Assembly: GCA_949287925.1 (NCBI GenBank)
Contig: CASEIR010000054.1
Coordinates: 78,201 to 142,200 of the forward strand
DNA: 64,000 bases
Direction of reading: 5' to 3'
Source of the DNA: an uncultured Lachnospiraceae bacterium
GTDB lineage: Bacteria; Bacillota; Clostridia; Lachnospirales; Lachnospiraceae
How positions within the stretch are numbered: the stretch's first letter is position 1; each line of letters begins with the position of its first letter. The notes beneath the pieces were generated by a model. The model searched no databases and was not told where the DNA came from. It saw only the letters and a program-made list of their open reading frames with translations. Shown piece after piece: positions 8,743-16,755 of this stretch. Position numbers and translations under genes: made by a program.

Positions 8743-9129
8743 ATGGGAATTCTTGGAGTGGCCGTCCTTAGCGTTGCGGGTGTTCTGTTGGCTATACAAT
8801 TTAAAAACGGCAAAAGTGAGTATGGAGTCTATATCAGCCTTGCCTTAAGTCTGTTCATCTTCGCGGCAGTGCTGTCACAGCTGAAAGTGATGCTTCAGGC
8901 GTTCCGGTCCATAAGTGCTTACATAGAGGTGGATAAAGGATTTCTGGAAGTTCTGATTAAGATGGTTGGAATTACTTATATGTCGGAACTGGCATCAGGC
9001 TTTTGTAAAGATGCAGGATACCAGGCGATTGCGACTCAAGTTGAAATGTTCGGAAAAGTATTGATCCTGATTCTGAGTCTGCCGGTTCTGTCGGCTCTGC
9101 TAAGTACAATCCGGGAGTTCCTGCCATGA
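8743..9129 (+). CDS. spoIIIAD: Stage III sporulation protein AD
   Basis: 128 residues with several membrane helices and the conserved 'KMVGITYMSELASGFCKDAGYQAIA' region. I chose ATG 8743 because GGAGG at 8730-8734 stands 8 bases upstream; an in-frame GTG at 8734 overlaps that site. The gene overlaps spoIIIAE by 4 bases. Confidence 0.95.
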   Translation: MGILGVAVLSVAGVLLAIQFKNGKSEYGVYISLALSLFIFAAVLSQLKVMLQAFRSISAYIEVDKGFLEVLIKMVGITYMSELASGFCKDAGYQAIATQVEMFGKVLILILSLPVLSALLSTIREFLP

Positions 9130-10295
9130 AAAGAAGAAAGATGATCCGAATGAGTTTTGTGATCCTTTTGCTATGGATATTTTTGTTTCCGGCGGAGATA
9201 GAAGCATCAGAGATGGAGGAGGCAGAGATAGGGAGGGAAGCTGTGCAGGAAAAACTGCTGGATGAATTTTCTTTTGAAACGATTGACGAATCTGTCCGGG
9301 AGTTGTTCCCGGAGGAGAATCTGAGTTTTATGGATACAGTAAGGCAATTGCTGGATGGGGAGCTTGAACTGACAGGAGAACTTCTGAACCGGATTGTATG
9401 GGATCAACTGTCTTACGTCCTGCGGATCAACAAAAACAGTCTGATAAAAATTATTCTGATTGCATTTGCGGCGGCGGTACTCAGCAACTTTTCGAAGGTT
9501 TTTCAGAACCGGCAACTTTCAGATATCAGTTTTTATGCATTATATTTGTTGTTGATTGCGCTTTCGTTAAAAGTTTTTGATCTTACCTTGAGCTGGGCGG
9601 AAGGTGGAATCGAAGGACTGACAGATTTTATGGGGGTTTTCAGCCCTGTGTATTTTGCTGCGGTATCTGTCGCGAAAGGAAGTGTTACGGCTGCAGCATT
9701 CTATCATCTGGTATTGTTTCTTATTTATTTGTCGGAGTGGATTATTGTGAAAATCATACTGCCTATGATTCATATTTATATGATGATCCGGATTTTGGAC
9801 GCGTTATCAGAAGAAACATATCTGTCGAAATTTGCGGGGCTGATTCAGATGGTAATTTCCTGGGGATTGAAATCATTGCTGGCATGGATCATAGGATTAA
9901 ATGTGATCCAAGGAATGATCAACCCGGCGATCGATACGGTGAAACGGAGCGTGGTCACCCGGGGAGCGGAAGCAATCCCGGGAGTAGGAGATGCGTTAGG
10001 GGGAATGGCGGAAGTGGCGGCCGGAACAGCAGTTCTGGTAAAAAACGGCATTGGTATGACCGGAGCTGTTATTGCGGTTGGGATCTGCCTGGTTCCTCTG
10101 GCACAGATCGGAGGAGCGGTTTTACTGTACAAACTGGCAGCTGCAGTTATTCAGCCTATATCGGATCCACGGATCGTAGGATGTGTGGAAACAGTCGGCG
10201 AGGGGTGTCTGCTTCTTATGAAACTGATTTTTACGACAGGACTTTTGTTTTTGTTGACCATAGCTGTAGTGACTATGGTGACAGGAGGCAATTAG
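9126..10295 (+). CDS. spoIIIAE: Stage III sporulation protein AE
   Basis: 389 residues: an N-terminal signal-like helix ('MSFVILLLWIFLFPAEIEA'), a charged external region to about residue 90, then seven or so membrane helices. SpoIIIAE is the largest membrane protein of the SpoIIIA complex, needed for forespore sigma-G activity after engulfment. Length is normal. ATG overlaps spoIIIAD by 4 bases. Confidence 0.96.
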   Translation: MKRRKMIRMSFVILLLWIFLFPAEIEASEMEEAEIGREAVQEKLLDEFSFETIDESVRELFPEENLSFMDTVRQLLDGELELTGELLNRIVWDQLSYVLRINKNSLIKIILIAFAAAVLSNFSKVFQNRQLSDISFYALYLLLIALSLKVFDLTLSWAEGGIEGLTDFMGVFSPVYFAAVSVAKGSVTAAAFYHLVLFLIYLSEWIIVKIILPMIHIYMMIRILDALSEETYLSKFAGLIQMVISWGLKSLLAWIIGLNVIQGMINPAIDTVKRSVVTRGAEAIPGVGDALGGMAEVAAGTAVLVKNGIGMTGAVIAVGICLVPLAQIGGAVLLYKLAAAVIQPISDPRIVGCVETVGEGCLLLMKLIFTTGLLFLLTIAVVTMVTGGN

Positions 10296-10298
10296 GAG

Positions 10299-10601
10299 AT
10301 GTTTGATTATCTGTATGATTGGATGAAAAATATCGCATATTTTATGATTCTTGCAACGACAGTGATCCATCTTTTGCCGGATTCTGATTATCGCAGATAT
10401 ATCCGGCTGTTTATGGGAATGGTGCTGGTAGTGCTGCTGGCAGCGCCGGTATTTCAACTGTTTGACAGAAAAGAGGCTTTGGAGCAGATATTCGACAGCC
10501 GTGTATACCAGGAACAGATGGAATCCATTGAAGATGCGGCTTCTTTTCTGTATGAGATTCGGGAAGAGGATTATCTGGATTCTATAACAGAAGATCCGTA
10601 G
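10299..10601 (+). CDS. spoIIIAF: Stage III sporulation protein AF, short form
   Basis: 100 residues: two membrane helices ('IAYFMILATTVIHLLP' and 'LFMGMVLVVLLAAPVFQLF'), then only about 45 residues. B. subtilis SpoIIIAF is about 206 residues and carries a soluble ring-building-like domain after the helices; that domain is mostly absent here. The stop is clean and spoIIIAG follows after 27 bases, so this looks like a naturally short protein rather than a fresh frameshift, but resequencing would be needed to be certain. Starts 3 bases after spoIIIAE. Confidence 0.88.
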   Translation: MFDYLYDWMKNIAYFMILATTVIHLLPDSDYRRYIRLFMGMVLVVLLAAPVFQLFDRKEALEQIFDSRVYQEQMESIEDAASFLYEIREEDYLDSITEDP

Positions 10602-10628
10602 ACAGATGGAAAATCAGGGAGGGTAAAG

Positions 10629-11231
10629 GTGAAACGGAAGGATTGGAATGGGATTCTGAAGACGCTTACTGATAAAAAACTGAAAAAAGATCAGCTTTTA
10701 ATTCTATTGCTGGCGGGAATTTTGCTGTTGGTTATAGCGATTCCTGCACAGCCAGAACGGGAAGAAAAGGAAGAACAACAGACGGATACGGCATATTCTT
10801 CCGGGGATTATGCCGGAGAGATGGAGCGAAGACTGGAAAACATCCTGTCGCAAATATGGGGGGCCGGCGAGGTGGAGGTGATGATCACGCTGGAGTCGTC
10901 TGCGGAAAAAGTGGTGGAGAAAGACCGATCCAGCCAGACAGATACCGTTACAGAATCAGGCAGTACAGAATCTACAAGAACAAGTAAAAGTTCCAGTACC
11001 AGTGAGTCTTCTGTATACGGTGGCAGCGGAAACCAGGAAGAACCCTATGTAAGCAAGGAGATAAGTCCGAAAGTGCGGGGGGTTCTTGTGGTTGCGTCCG
11101 GAGGAGACAAGGCAGTGGTAAAACAGAATATTATGGAGGCGGTCCAGGCATTATTTGATATAGACACGCATAAGATTAGGATAATGAAGAAGAATGAAAA
11201 CCAATCAGAAAATCAGGAGGGTAAACAGTGA
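10629..11231 (+). CDS. spoIIIAG: Stage III sporulation protein AG
   Basis: 200 residues: short cytoplasmic N-terminus, one membrane helix ('LLILLLAGILLLVIAIP', residues about 24-40), then a ring-building domain ('LENILSQIWGAGEVEVMITLES' ... 'VRGVLVVASGGDKAVVKQNI') with a serine/threonine-rich insertion in the middle. SpoIIIAG forms the large ring of the channel in the intermembrane space. GTG start behind GGAGGG. It overlaps spoIIIAH by 4 bases. Confidence 0.95.
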   Translation: MKRKDWNGILKTLTDKKLKKDQLLILLLAGILLLVIAIPAQPEREEKEEQQTDTAYSSGDYAGEMERRLENILSQIWGAGEVEVMITLESSAEKVVEKDRSSQTDTVTESGSTESTRTSKSSSTSESSVYGGSGNQEEPYVSKEISPKVRGVLVVASGGDKAVVKQNIMEAVQALFDIDTHKIRIMKKNENQSENQEGKQ

Positions 11232-11848
11232 AACGAGTATTTAAAAGAAATCAGATTATTATTGCAGCTTTGGCAGTTATGATTGCAGCGGCCGGATACC
11301 TGAATTATTCCGGAAATTTTTTTCCGGGAGATTCTGATACGCAGGAAACAAGCGCAGATCTTGCCAGTCAGGAACTTCTGGATATTTCGGAGGAGGATCT
11401 GACTGCATCGACAGAAGATATTGAGAGTCAGGACGATGAGGGCGATGTAGAGGGAACTCCCGGCGAGGCGGTTCTTACCAGCGCAGGCGCGCAGGGAGTC
11501 GTCGCAGAAGCAAAAGTAGCCCGGGAACAGGTACGGGCGCAGAATAAAGAATCTTTGATGGAAATCATTGACAATGAAAGTCTTACGGATGAACAGAAAC
11601 AGGATGCAGTCAACCAGATGGTGTCTATGACCGAACTGGCAGAAAAAGAAGTGGCGGCAGAAACACTTCTTGCATCAAAAGGCTTCACTGATACAGTGGT
11701 CAGTCTTACTGAGGATTCGGCAGATGTAGTTGTCCATGCAGAAGAACTTACGGATGCTAATCTGGCACAGATTGAAGATATTGTTACAAGAAAAACCGGG
11801 GTTCCGGCCCAGAATGTGGTAATTACCCCTGTTTATGCGGAAGAATAG
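11228..11848 (+). CDS. spoIIIAH: Stage III sporulation protein AH
   Basis: 206 residues: one N-terminal helix ('IIIAALAVMIAAAGYLNYSG'), an acidic linker, then a YscJ/FliF-like ring-building domain ('KQDAVNQMVSMTELAEKEVAAETLLASKGF'). It is the mother-cell partner of forespore SpoIIQ in Bacillus; no spoIIQ is in this window. Last gene of the operon; GGAGGG precedes the start. Confidence 0.95.
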   Translation: MKRVFKRNQIIIAALAVMIAAAGYLNYSGNFFPGDSDTQETSADLASQELLDISEEDLTASTEDIESQDDEGDVEGTPGEAVLTSAGAQGVVAEAKVAREQVRAQNKESLMEIIDNESLTDEQKQDAVNQMVSMTELAEKEVAAETLLASKGFTDTVVSLTEDSADVVVHAEELTDANLAQIEDIVTRKTGVPAQNVVITPVYAEE

Positions 11849-11869
11849 GAAGTTTTTCCAGCTTTTTGT

Positions 11870-11898
11870 TTGTCGATACGGAACATGTATGATATACT
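11870..11898 (+). promoter_or_regulatory. Candidate sigma-A promoter for prfC
   Basis: TTGTCG (11870-11875), 17-base spacer, TATACT (11893-11898), 52 bases before the prfC start. Confidence 0.55.
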
Positions 11899-11949
11899 GA
11901 CTAATAGCGTATTTATACGGATATAATATATTAGGAGTGTTATTTATAT

Positions 11950-13551
11950 ATGTCTCAGATATCGAATGAAGTAAAAGAGCAGATTAAAAAGAGAAGGACA
12001 TTTGCGATCATATCGCATCCGGATGCCGGAAAAACAACATTGACGGAAAAGTTTCTGTTATATGGCGGAGCTATTAATCAGGCAGGAAGCGTAAAAGGAA
12101 AAGCAACTGCCAGACATGCAGTTTCAGATTGGATGGAAATAGAAAAAGAAAGAGGAATTTCTGTGACCTCTTCCGTGCTTCAGTTTCATTATAATGATTA
12201 TTGCATCAATATTCTTGATACGCCGGGGCATCAGGATTTCTCGGAAGATACCTACCGTACACTTATGGCCGCGGATTCTGCTGTGATGGTTATTGATGCG
12301 TCGAAAGGTGTTGAGGCGCAGACCAGAAAATTATTTAAGGTATGTACGATGCGTCACATTCCGATTTTTACATTTATTAATAAAATGGACCGGGAAGCGA
12401 TGGATACGTTTGAACTGCTTGATGATATTGAAAATGAGCTTGGAATTGCCACCTGCCCTATTAACTGGCCCATTGGTTCTGGAAAGGAATTCCGCGGCGT
12501 CTATGACAGGGCGTCAAAAAAAGTGGAGGTTTTTTCAGATACACACAAAGGGACAACGCAGGGAGAAGTGGAAAAGGTGGCTTTAAATGACCCGGAATTG
12601 TCGTGGCTGATTACTGATTCCCAGAAGCTGCAGTTAGAAGAAGAGATGGAGCTTCAAGATGGAGCGGGGGCCGTTTTTGATCAGGATCTGGTAAGTAAAG
12701 GAGAGTTGTCGCCTGTGTTCTTCGGATCGGCGCTGACGAATTTTGGAGTGGAGACATTCCTGCAGCATTTTTTGAAGATGACTTCATCGCCGCTTCCCAG
12801 AAAGTCGGACGCAGGCTTGATTGATCCGATGAAGGAACCGGATTTTTCTGCCTTTGTATTTAAGATCCAGGCCAATATGAATAAAGCGCATCGAGACAGA
12901 ATCGCATTCATGCGTATCTGTTCTGGTGAATTTGAGGCTGGAATGGATGTATGGCATATGCAAGGGGGAAAAAAGGTAAGACTGTCACAGCCCCAGCAGC
13001 TGATGGCCAGTGAAAGAAAGATGATAGAAAAAGCATACGGCGGAGATATTATAGGCGTATTTGATCCGGGAATCTTTTCCATCGGCGACACTTTGACAGC
13101 CTCGGCAAAACGGTTCTCCTATGAAGGGATTCCCACATTTGCGCCGGAACATTTTGCCAGAGTGCGTCAGGTAGATACGATGAAGCGCAAACAGTTCATC
13201 AAAGGAATTAATCAGATTGCCCAGGAAGGCGCAATACAGATATTCCAGGAATATAATACCGGAATGGAGGAGATTATCGTAGGTGTTGTGGGCGTCCTTC
13301 AGTTTGATGTTCTGAAGTACCGGCTGGAAAATGAATACAATGTGGAAATCCGCCTGGATACCCTTCCTTATGAACATATTCGCTGGATCGAAAATACAGA
13401 AATCGACATGGACAGGCTGACCGGAACATCTGACATGAAAAAGGTGAAAGATCTGAAAGACAGGCCTTTATTGCTTTTTGTGAACGAATGGAGTATCCGG
13501 ATGACGGTGGACAGAAACGAGGGGCTAATACTGTCGGAATTTGGACGCTAG
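11950..13551 (+). CDS. prfC: Peptide chain release factor 3 (RF3)
   Basis: 533-residue translational GTPase that recycles RF1/RF2 after termination. G1 'SHPDAGKTTLTEKFLLYGGA' near residue 20, G3 'DTPGHQDFSEDTYRT' near residue 93, and G4 'NKMD' near residue 146. The C-terminal 'NTGMEEIIVGVVGVLQFDVLKYRL' is RF3-specific and separates it from EF-G. Monocistronic by layout, with its own promoter. No clear terminator follows it. Confidence 0.97.
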   Translation: MSQISNEVKEQIKKRRTFAIISHPDAGKTTLTEKFLLYGGAINQAGSVKGKATARHAVSDWMEIEKERGISVTSSVLQFHYNDYCINILDTPGHQDFSEDTYRTLMAADSAVMVIDASKGVEAQTRKLFKVCTMRHIPIFTFINKMDREAMDTFELLDDIENELGIATCPINWPIGSGKEFRGVYDRASKKVEVFSDTHKGTTQGEVEKVALNDPELSWLITDSQKLQLEEEMELQDGAGAVFDQDLVSKGELSPVFFGSALTNFGVETFLQHFLKMTSSPLPRKSDAGLIDPMKEPDFSAFVFKIQANMNKAHRDRIAFMRICSGEFEAGMDVWHMQGGKKVRLSQPQQLMASERKMIEKAYGGDIIGVFDPGIFSIGDTLTASAKRFSYEGIPTFAPEHFARVRQVDTMKRKQFIKGINQIAQEGAIQIFQEYNTGMEEIIVGVVGVLQFDVLKYRLENEYNVEIRLDTLPYEHIRWIENTEIDMDRLTGTSDMKKVKDLKDRPLLLFVNEWSIRMTVDRNEGLILSEFGR

Positions 13552-13585
13552 CAGTGATTTCGTACTATGCAAAACCAGATTAATT

Positions 13586-13594
13586 TGTTATAAT
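13586..13594 (+). promoter_or_regulatory. Candidate extended -10 promoter for asp23-nusB
   Basis: TG-T-TATAAT (13586-13594) upstream of asp23; no convincing -35. It could drive the whole run to recN. Confidence 0.5.
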
Positions 13595-13631
13595 TATTAG
13601 AAGTGTTAGACCAGACAGGAGGGTTTCTAAG

Positions 13632-14015
13632 ATGAGTAAAGAAGAAAGAAACATATATACGATAAAAGCAGATGAGAATCTTGGCGAAGTGAAGATTGCG
13701 GATGAAGTTGTTTCCATTATTGCAGGACTTGCGGCAATGGAGGTAGACGGGATCGCATCGATGGCTGGGAACGCCACAAGAGAATTGGTCAGCAAGCTGG
13801 GCAGAAAATCCCTTTCAAAAGGAGTGAAGGTGGACGTGCTGGACGGGATCGTTACGGTTTCTCTTGCGCTGAATTTGAAATATGGGTATCATGTAAAGGA
13901 TATTACAGCCAGGGTTCAGGAAAAAGTGAAATCAGCAATTGAAAACATGACCGGCCTGGAGGTCGCCGATGTAAACATCCGCGTAGCCGGTGTAGAAGTT
14001 CCGGAGGAAGACTAA
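13632..14015 (+). CDS. Asp23/Gls24 family protein (YqhY-like)
   Basis: 127 residues of the Asp23/Gls24 envelope-stress family: 'KIADEVVSIIAGLAAMEVDGIASMAGN' and 'LNLKYGYHVKDITARVQEKVKSAIENMTG'. The position directly before nusB matches B. subtilis yqhY, whose product is tied to fatty acid synthesis control; that link is knowledge of the homologue, not visible here. ACAGGAGGG precedes the ATG. The stop abuts the nusB GTG. Confidence 0.92.
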   Translation: MSKEERNIYTIKADENLGEVKIADEVVSIIAGLAAMEVDGIASMAGNATRELVSKLGRKSLSKGVKVDVLDGIVTVSLALNLKYGYHVKDITARVQEKVKSAIENMTGLEVADVNIRVAGVEVPEED

Positions 14016-14414
14016 GTGAAAAGATCAGAAATACGGGAGCACATATTTAAAATATTGTTTGGAACCGAATTCAACAAAAACGATGAGATGCCGGAGCAGC
14101 TGGAGCATTACTGTGCAGAGATGGAAGGCGCGGAGGAAAAGGAGATTGCCTACATTAAAGACAAGGTGGGCAGAATTGCAGAGCGGACAGAAGAGATTGA
14201 TTCTTTGATCAACAGTCACACAACCGGGTGGAAAACCAGCCGGATGAACAAAGTGGATCTTACGATCCTCCGTCTGGCGGTTTACGAGATGAAGTGGGAT
14301 GAAGAAGTTCCAACGGGAGTTGCAATCAATGAAGCGGTGGAACTGGCAAAGAGATACAGCGGCGACGAGGGTCCATCTTTTGTCAATGGAGTTCTAGCCA
14401 AGCTTGCAGAGTGA
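14016..14414 (+). CDS. nusB: Transcription antitermination factor NusB
   Basis: 132-residue all-helical NusB, which with S10 (NusE) binds boxA RNA during rRNA antitermination. The C-terminal 'LRLAVYEMKWDEEVPTGVAINEAVELAKRYS' is the family signature. It starts with GTG immediately after the asp23 stop, implying coupled translation. Confidence 0.96.
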   Translation: MKRSEIREHIFKILFGTEFNKNDEMPEQLEHYCAEMEGAEEKEIAYIKDKVGRIAERTEEIDSLINSHTTGWKTSRMNKVDLTILRLAVYEMKWDEEVPTGVAINEAVELAKRYSGDEGPSFVNGVLAKLAE

Positions 14415-14427
14415 CCAGAGGTAAGCT

Positions 14428-15642
14428 ATGACACAGAATGTATATACAGTAAAGCAGGTGAATGCTTACATTAAAAATATGTTCACGCAGGATTATTTGC
14501 TGAACCGCGTTTATGTCAGGGGTGAAGTTTCGAACTGCAAGTATCATACATCGGGACACATATATTTCTCATTAAAGGACGAGTCCGGAACGATTGCCTG
14601 CGTTATGTTTGCGGGGCAGCGTAACGGACTTTCTTTTCGTCTTCAGGAGGGACAGCAGGTTATCGTGTATGGATCTGTCAGCGTATATGAAAGAAGCGGA
14701 TCCTATCAGCTCTATGCCAGAGATATCCGCCTGGATGGGGAAGGCAGACTGTTTGAGCGGTTTCAAATGCTGAAGAAAGAGCTTGAAGAGATGGGAATGT
14801 TTGCCCAGGAGTATAAAAAACCTATTCCTGCTTATGTTAAAAATGTGGGAGTGGTGACAGCGCCTACAGGGGCAGCCATTCGTGATATTATGAATATTGT
14901 TTCCAGACGGAATCCTTATGTGCAGTTAATCCTTTATCCGGCACGGGTACAAGGAGCCGGAGCAAAAGAGAGTATTGTCCGGGGAATCCGGATGCTGGAA
15001 GCAAGGAATGTTGATGTGATCATTGTGGGAAGAGGCGGCGGATCCATCGAAGATCTGTGGGCGTTTAACGAAGAAGAAGTGGCAAGAGCTATTTTTGACT
15101 GTTCGGTTCCGGTAATATCAGCAGTCGGTCATGAGACAGACACTACGATTGCGGATTATGTGGCAGATCTCCGCGCGCCGACACCTTCTGCCGCCGCCGA
15201 ACTTGCCGTATATGACCTGCGCAGGGTCCAGGAGTCGCTTCAAAAATACCGGCTCAGGATGAAACGGGCAATCGGACAGAGCGTTCAGATCATGTGGATG
15301 AAAGTGCAGAGGTATGAGGAAAAAATGAACGTTCTTCATCCCAGACACAAGCTGCAGGAACAAAGACAGAGGACGATGGAATTAGAAGAGGAACTCCGTT
15401 TAGGAATGGAGAAAAAAATAACCGGATCAAGACATCGGCTGGCGTTATATATGGAAGCAATGAAAGGGCTTTCGCCTATTGATAAATTGAATCAGGGATA
15501 TTCTTTTGTAGAAGATGAGACAGGCAGTCCGATAAAAAGTATCAGACAGTGCCGTGTGGCAGAGAAATTAAAGATCCATGTTGCAGACGGTCTGATCTGT
15601 GCGGCTGTCACAGAGACCAGGGAGGAAGAATATGGACAATAA
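14428..15642 (+). CDS. xseA: Exodeoxyribonuclease VII large subunit
   Basis: 404 residues. N-terminal OB fold ('VRGEVSNCKYHTSGHIYFSLKDE'), then the catalytic domain with 'GVVTAPTGAAIRDI', 'IIVGRGGGSIEDLWAFN' and 'ISAVGHETDTTIADYVADLR', and a coiled-coil region. With XseB it degrades single-stranded DNA. The 3' end overlaps xseB by 11 bases. Confidence 0.97.
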   Translation: MTQNVYTVKQVNAYIKNMFTQDYLLNRVYVRGEVSNCKYHTSGHIYFSLKDESGTIACVMFAGQRNGLSFRLQEGQQVIVYGSVSVYERSGSYQLYARDIRLDGEGRLFERFQMLKKELEEMGMFAQEYKKPIPAYVKNVGVVTAPTGAAIRDIMNIVSRRNPYVQLILYPARVQGAGAKESIVRGIRMLEARNVDVIIVGRGGGSIEDLWAFNEEEVARAIFDCSVPVISAVGHETDTTIADYVADLRAPTPSAAAELAVYDLRRVQESLQKYRLRMKRAIGQSVQIMWMKVQRYEEKMNVLHPRHKLQEQRQRTMELEEELRLGMEKKITGSRHRLALYMEAMKGLSPIDKLNQGYSFVEDETGSPIKSIRQCRVAEKLKIHVADGLICAAVTETREEEYGQ

Positions 15643-15856
15643 AAAACAACAGGAAGCTACGTTGGAGCAGATGTTTGAAATGCTGGATAAGACGGTGGAA
15701 AGAATGGAGAAAGAAGAACTTTCCCTGGAAGAAACTTTTGGATTGTACCGGCAAGGAATAGATCTGCTGAAACAGTGCAATGATAAGATTGACTATGTGG
15801 AGAAAAAGATGCTTATATTAGATGAAAAGGGAGAGACACATGAATTCGAAGCGTGA
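15632..15856 (+). CDS. xseB: Exodeoxyribonuclease VII small subunit
   Basis: 74 residues, the usual size, with the helical-hairpin motif 'LEQMFEMLDKTVERMEKEELSLEETFGLYRQG'. ATG 15632 has GGAGG (15621-15625) upstream; the longer open frame from 15599 would overlap xseA further. Overlaps both xseA and ispA, so the three are likely coupled. Confidence 0.94.
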   Translation: MDNKKQQEATLEQMFEMLDKTVERMEKEELSLEETFGLYRQGIDLLKQCNDKIDYVEKKMLILDEKGETHEFEA

Positions 15857-16742
15857 TTTCCAGAATCAGATGAACAGTAAAGTACAAAAAATAGAACAGA
15901 TTCTGCAGGAGTACCTGCCTAGTCAGAGAGGATATCAAAGCGTTATTATGGAGGCTATGGCATATAGCCTTCTGGCCGGAGGAAAACGTCTGCGTCCGAT
16001 GCTGATGCAGGAAACCTACCGCTTGTTTAACGGAAAATCTGCTGCCATATATCCATTTATGGCGGCTATTGAGATGATACATACCTATTCGCTGGTTCAT
16101 GACGATCTCCCGGCTATGGATAACGATGAATACCGGAGAGGGCGGAAGACAACGCATATTGTATATGGAGAGGATATGGGGATTCTGACGGGGGATGCGC
16201 TTTTGAATTTCGCTTTTGAGACAGCGTCCCGGGCATTTGTGACGGATCCGGAAGACAGCCTGATCATTGGGCGGGCGCTGGGAATACTTGGGAAAAAAGC
16301 CGGTATATACGGGATGATCGGCGGACAGGTCATAGATGTAAAAGAAACAGGCAGGGAAATAAAAAAAGAGATCCTGGATACGATCTATGAATTGAAGACA
16401 GGAGCTTTGATCGAAGCGTCCATGATGATTGGCGCGTTGCTTGGCGGCGGATCTGCGGAAGAGGTCGGAGTCGTGGAGCGGATTGCCAGACATGTGGGGA
16501 TCGCATTCCAGATCCAGGATGATATTCTGGATGTGACCAGTACAGATGAAGTGCTGGGCAAACCAGTACACAGTGACGAGAAAAACGGGAAAACCACCTA
16601 TGTGACTTTAATGGGAGTTGAAGAAGCAGGGCGGATCGTGGAAGAATATTCCCAAGAAGCTATCCGTCTGCTGAAAACACTTCCCGGTGAAAATGAATAT
16701 CTGGAGATGTTACTGCAGTATTTGATCCGCAGGGACAGATAG
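15840..16742 (+). CDS. ispA: Polyprenyl synthetase (farnesyl/geranyl diphosphate synthase)
   Basis: 300 residues. Both aspartate-rich motifs are present: 'HDDLPAMDND' near residue 87 and 'QIQDDILD' near residue 225, with 'GGKRLRPM' near residue 47. It makes geranyl or farnesyl diphosphate for undecaprenyl and quinone-type lipids. I chose ATG 15840 with AAAAGGGAG upstream; an earlier in-frame ATG at 15822 has no site. Next to dxs, the first MEP pathway enzyme, as is common in clostridia. Confidence 0.93.
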   Translation: MNSKRDFQNQMNSKVQKIEQILQEYLPSQRGYQSVIMEAMAYSLLAGGKRLRPMLMQETYRLFNGKSAAIYPFMAAIEMIHTYSLVHDDLPAMDNDEYRRGRKTTHIVYGEDMGILTGDALLNFAFETASRAFVTDPEDSLIIGRALGILGKKAGIYGMIGGQVIDVKETGREIKKEILDTIYELKTGALIEASMMIGALLGGGSAEEVGVVERIARHVGIAFQIQDDILDVTSTDEVLGKPVHSDEKNGKTTYVTLMGVEEAGRIVEEYSQEAIRLLKTLPGENEYLEMLLQYLIRRDR

Positions 16743-16755
16743 AGAGGGATGTCTT

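Noticed and set aside
11848-11875. Terminator after spoIIIAH
   Set aside because: Only a 4-bp GGAA/TTCC stem before a T-run; too weak to call.
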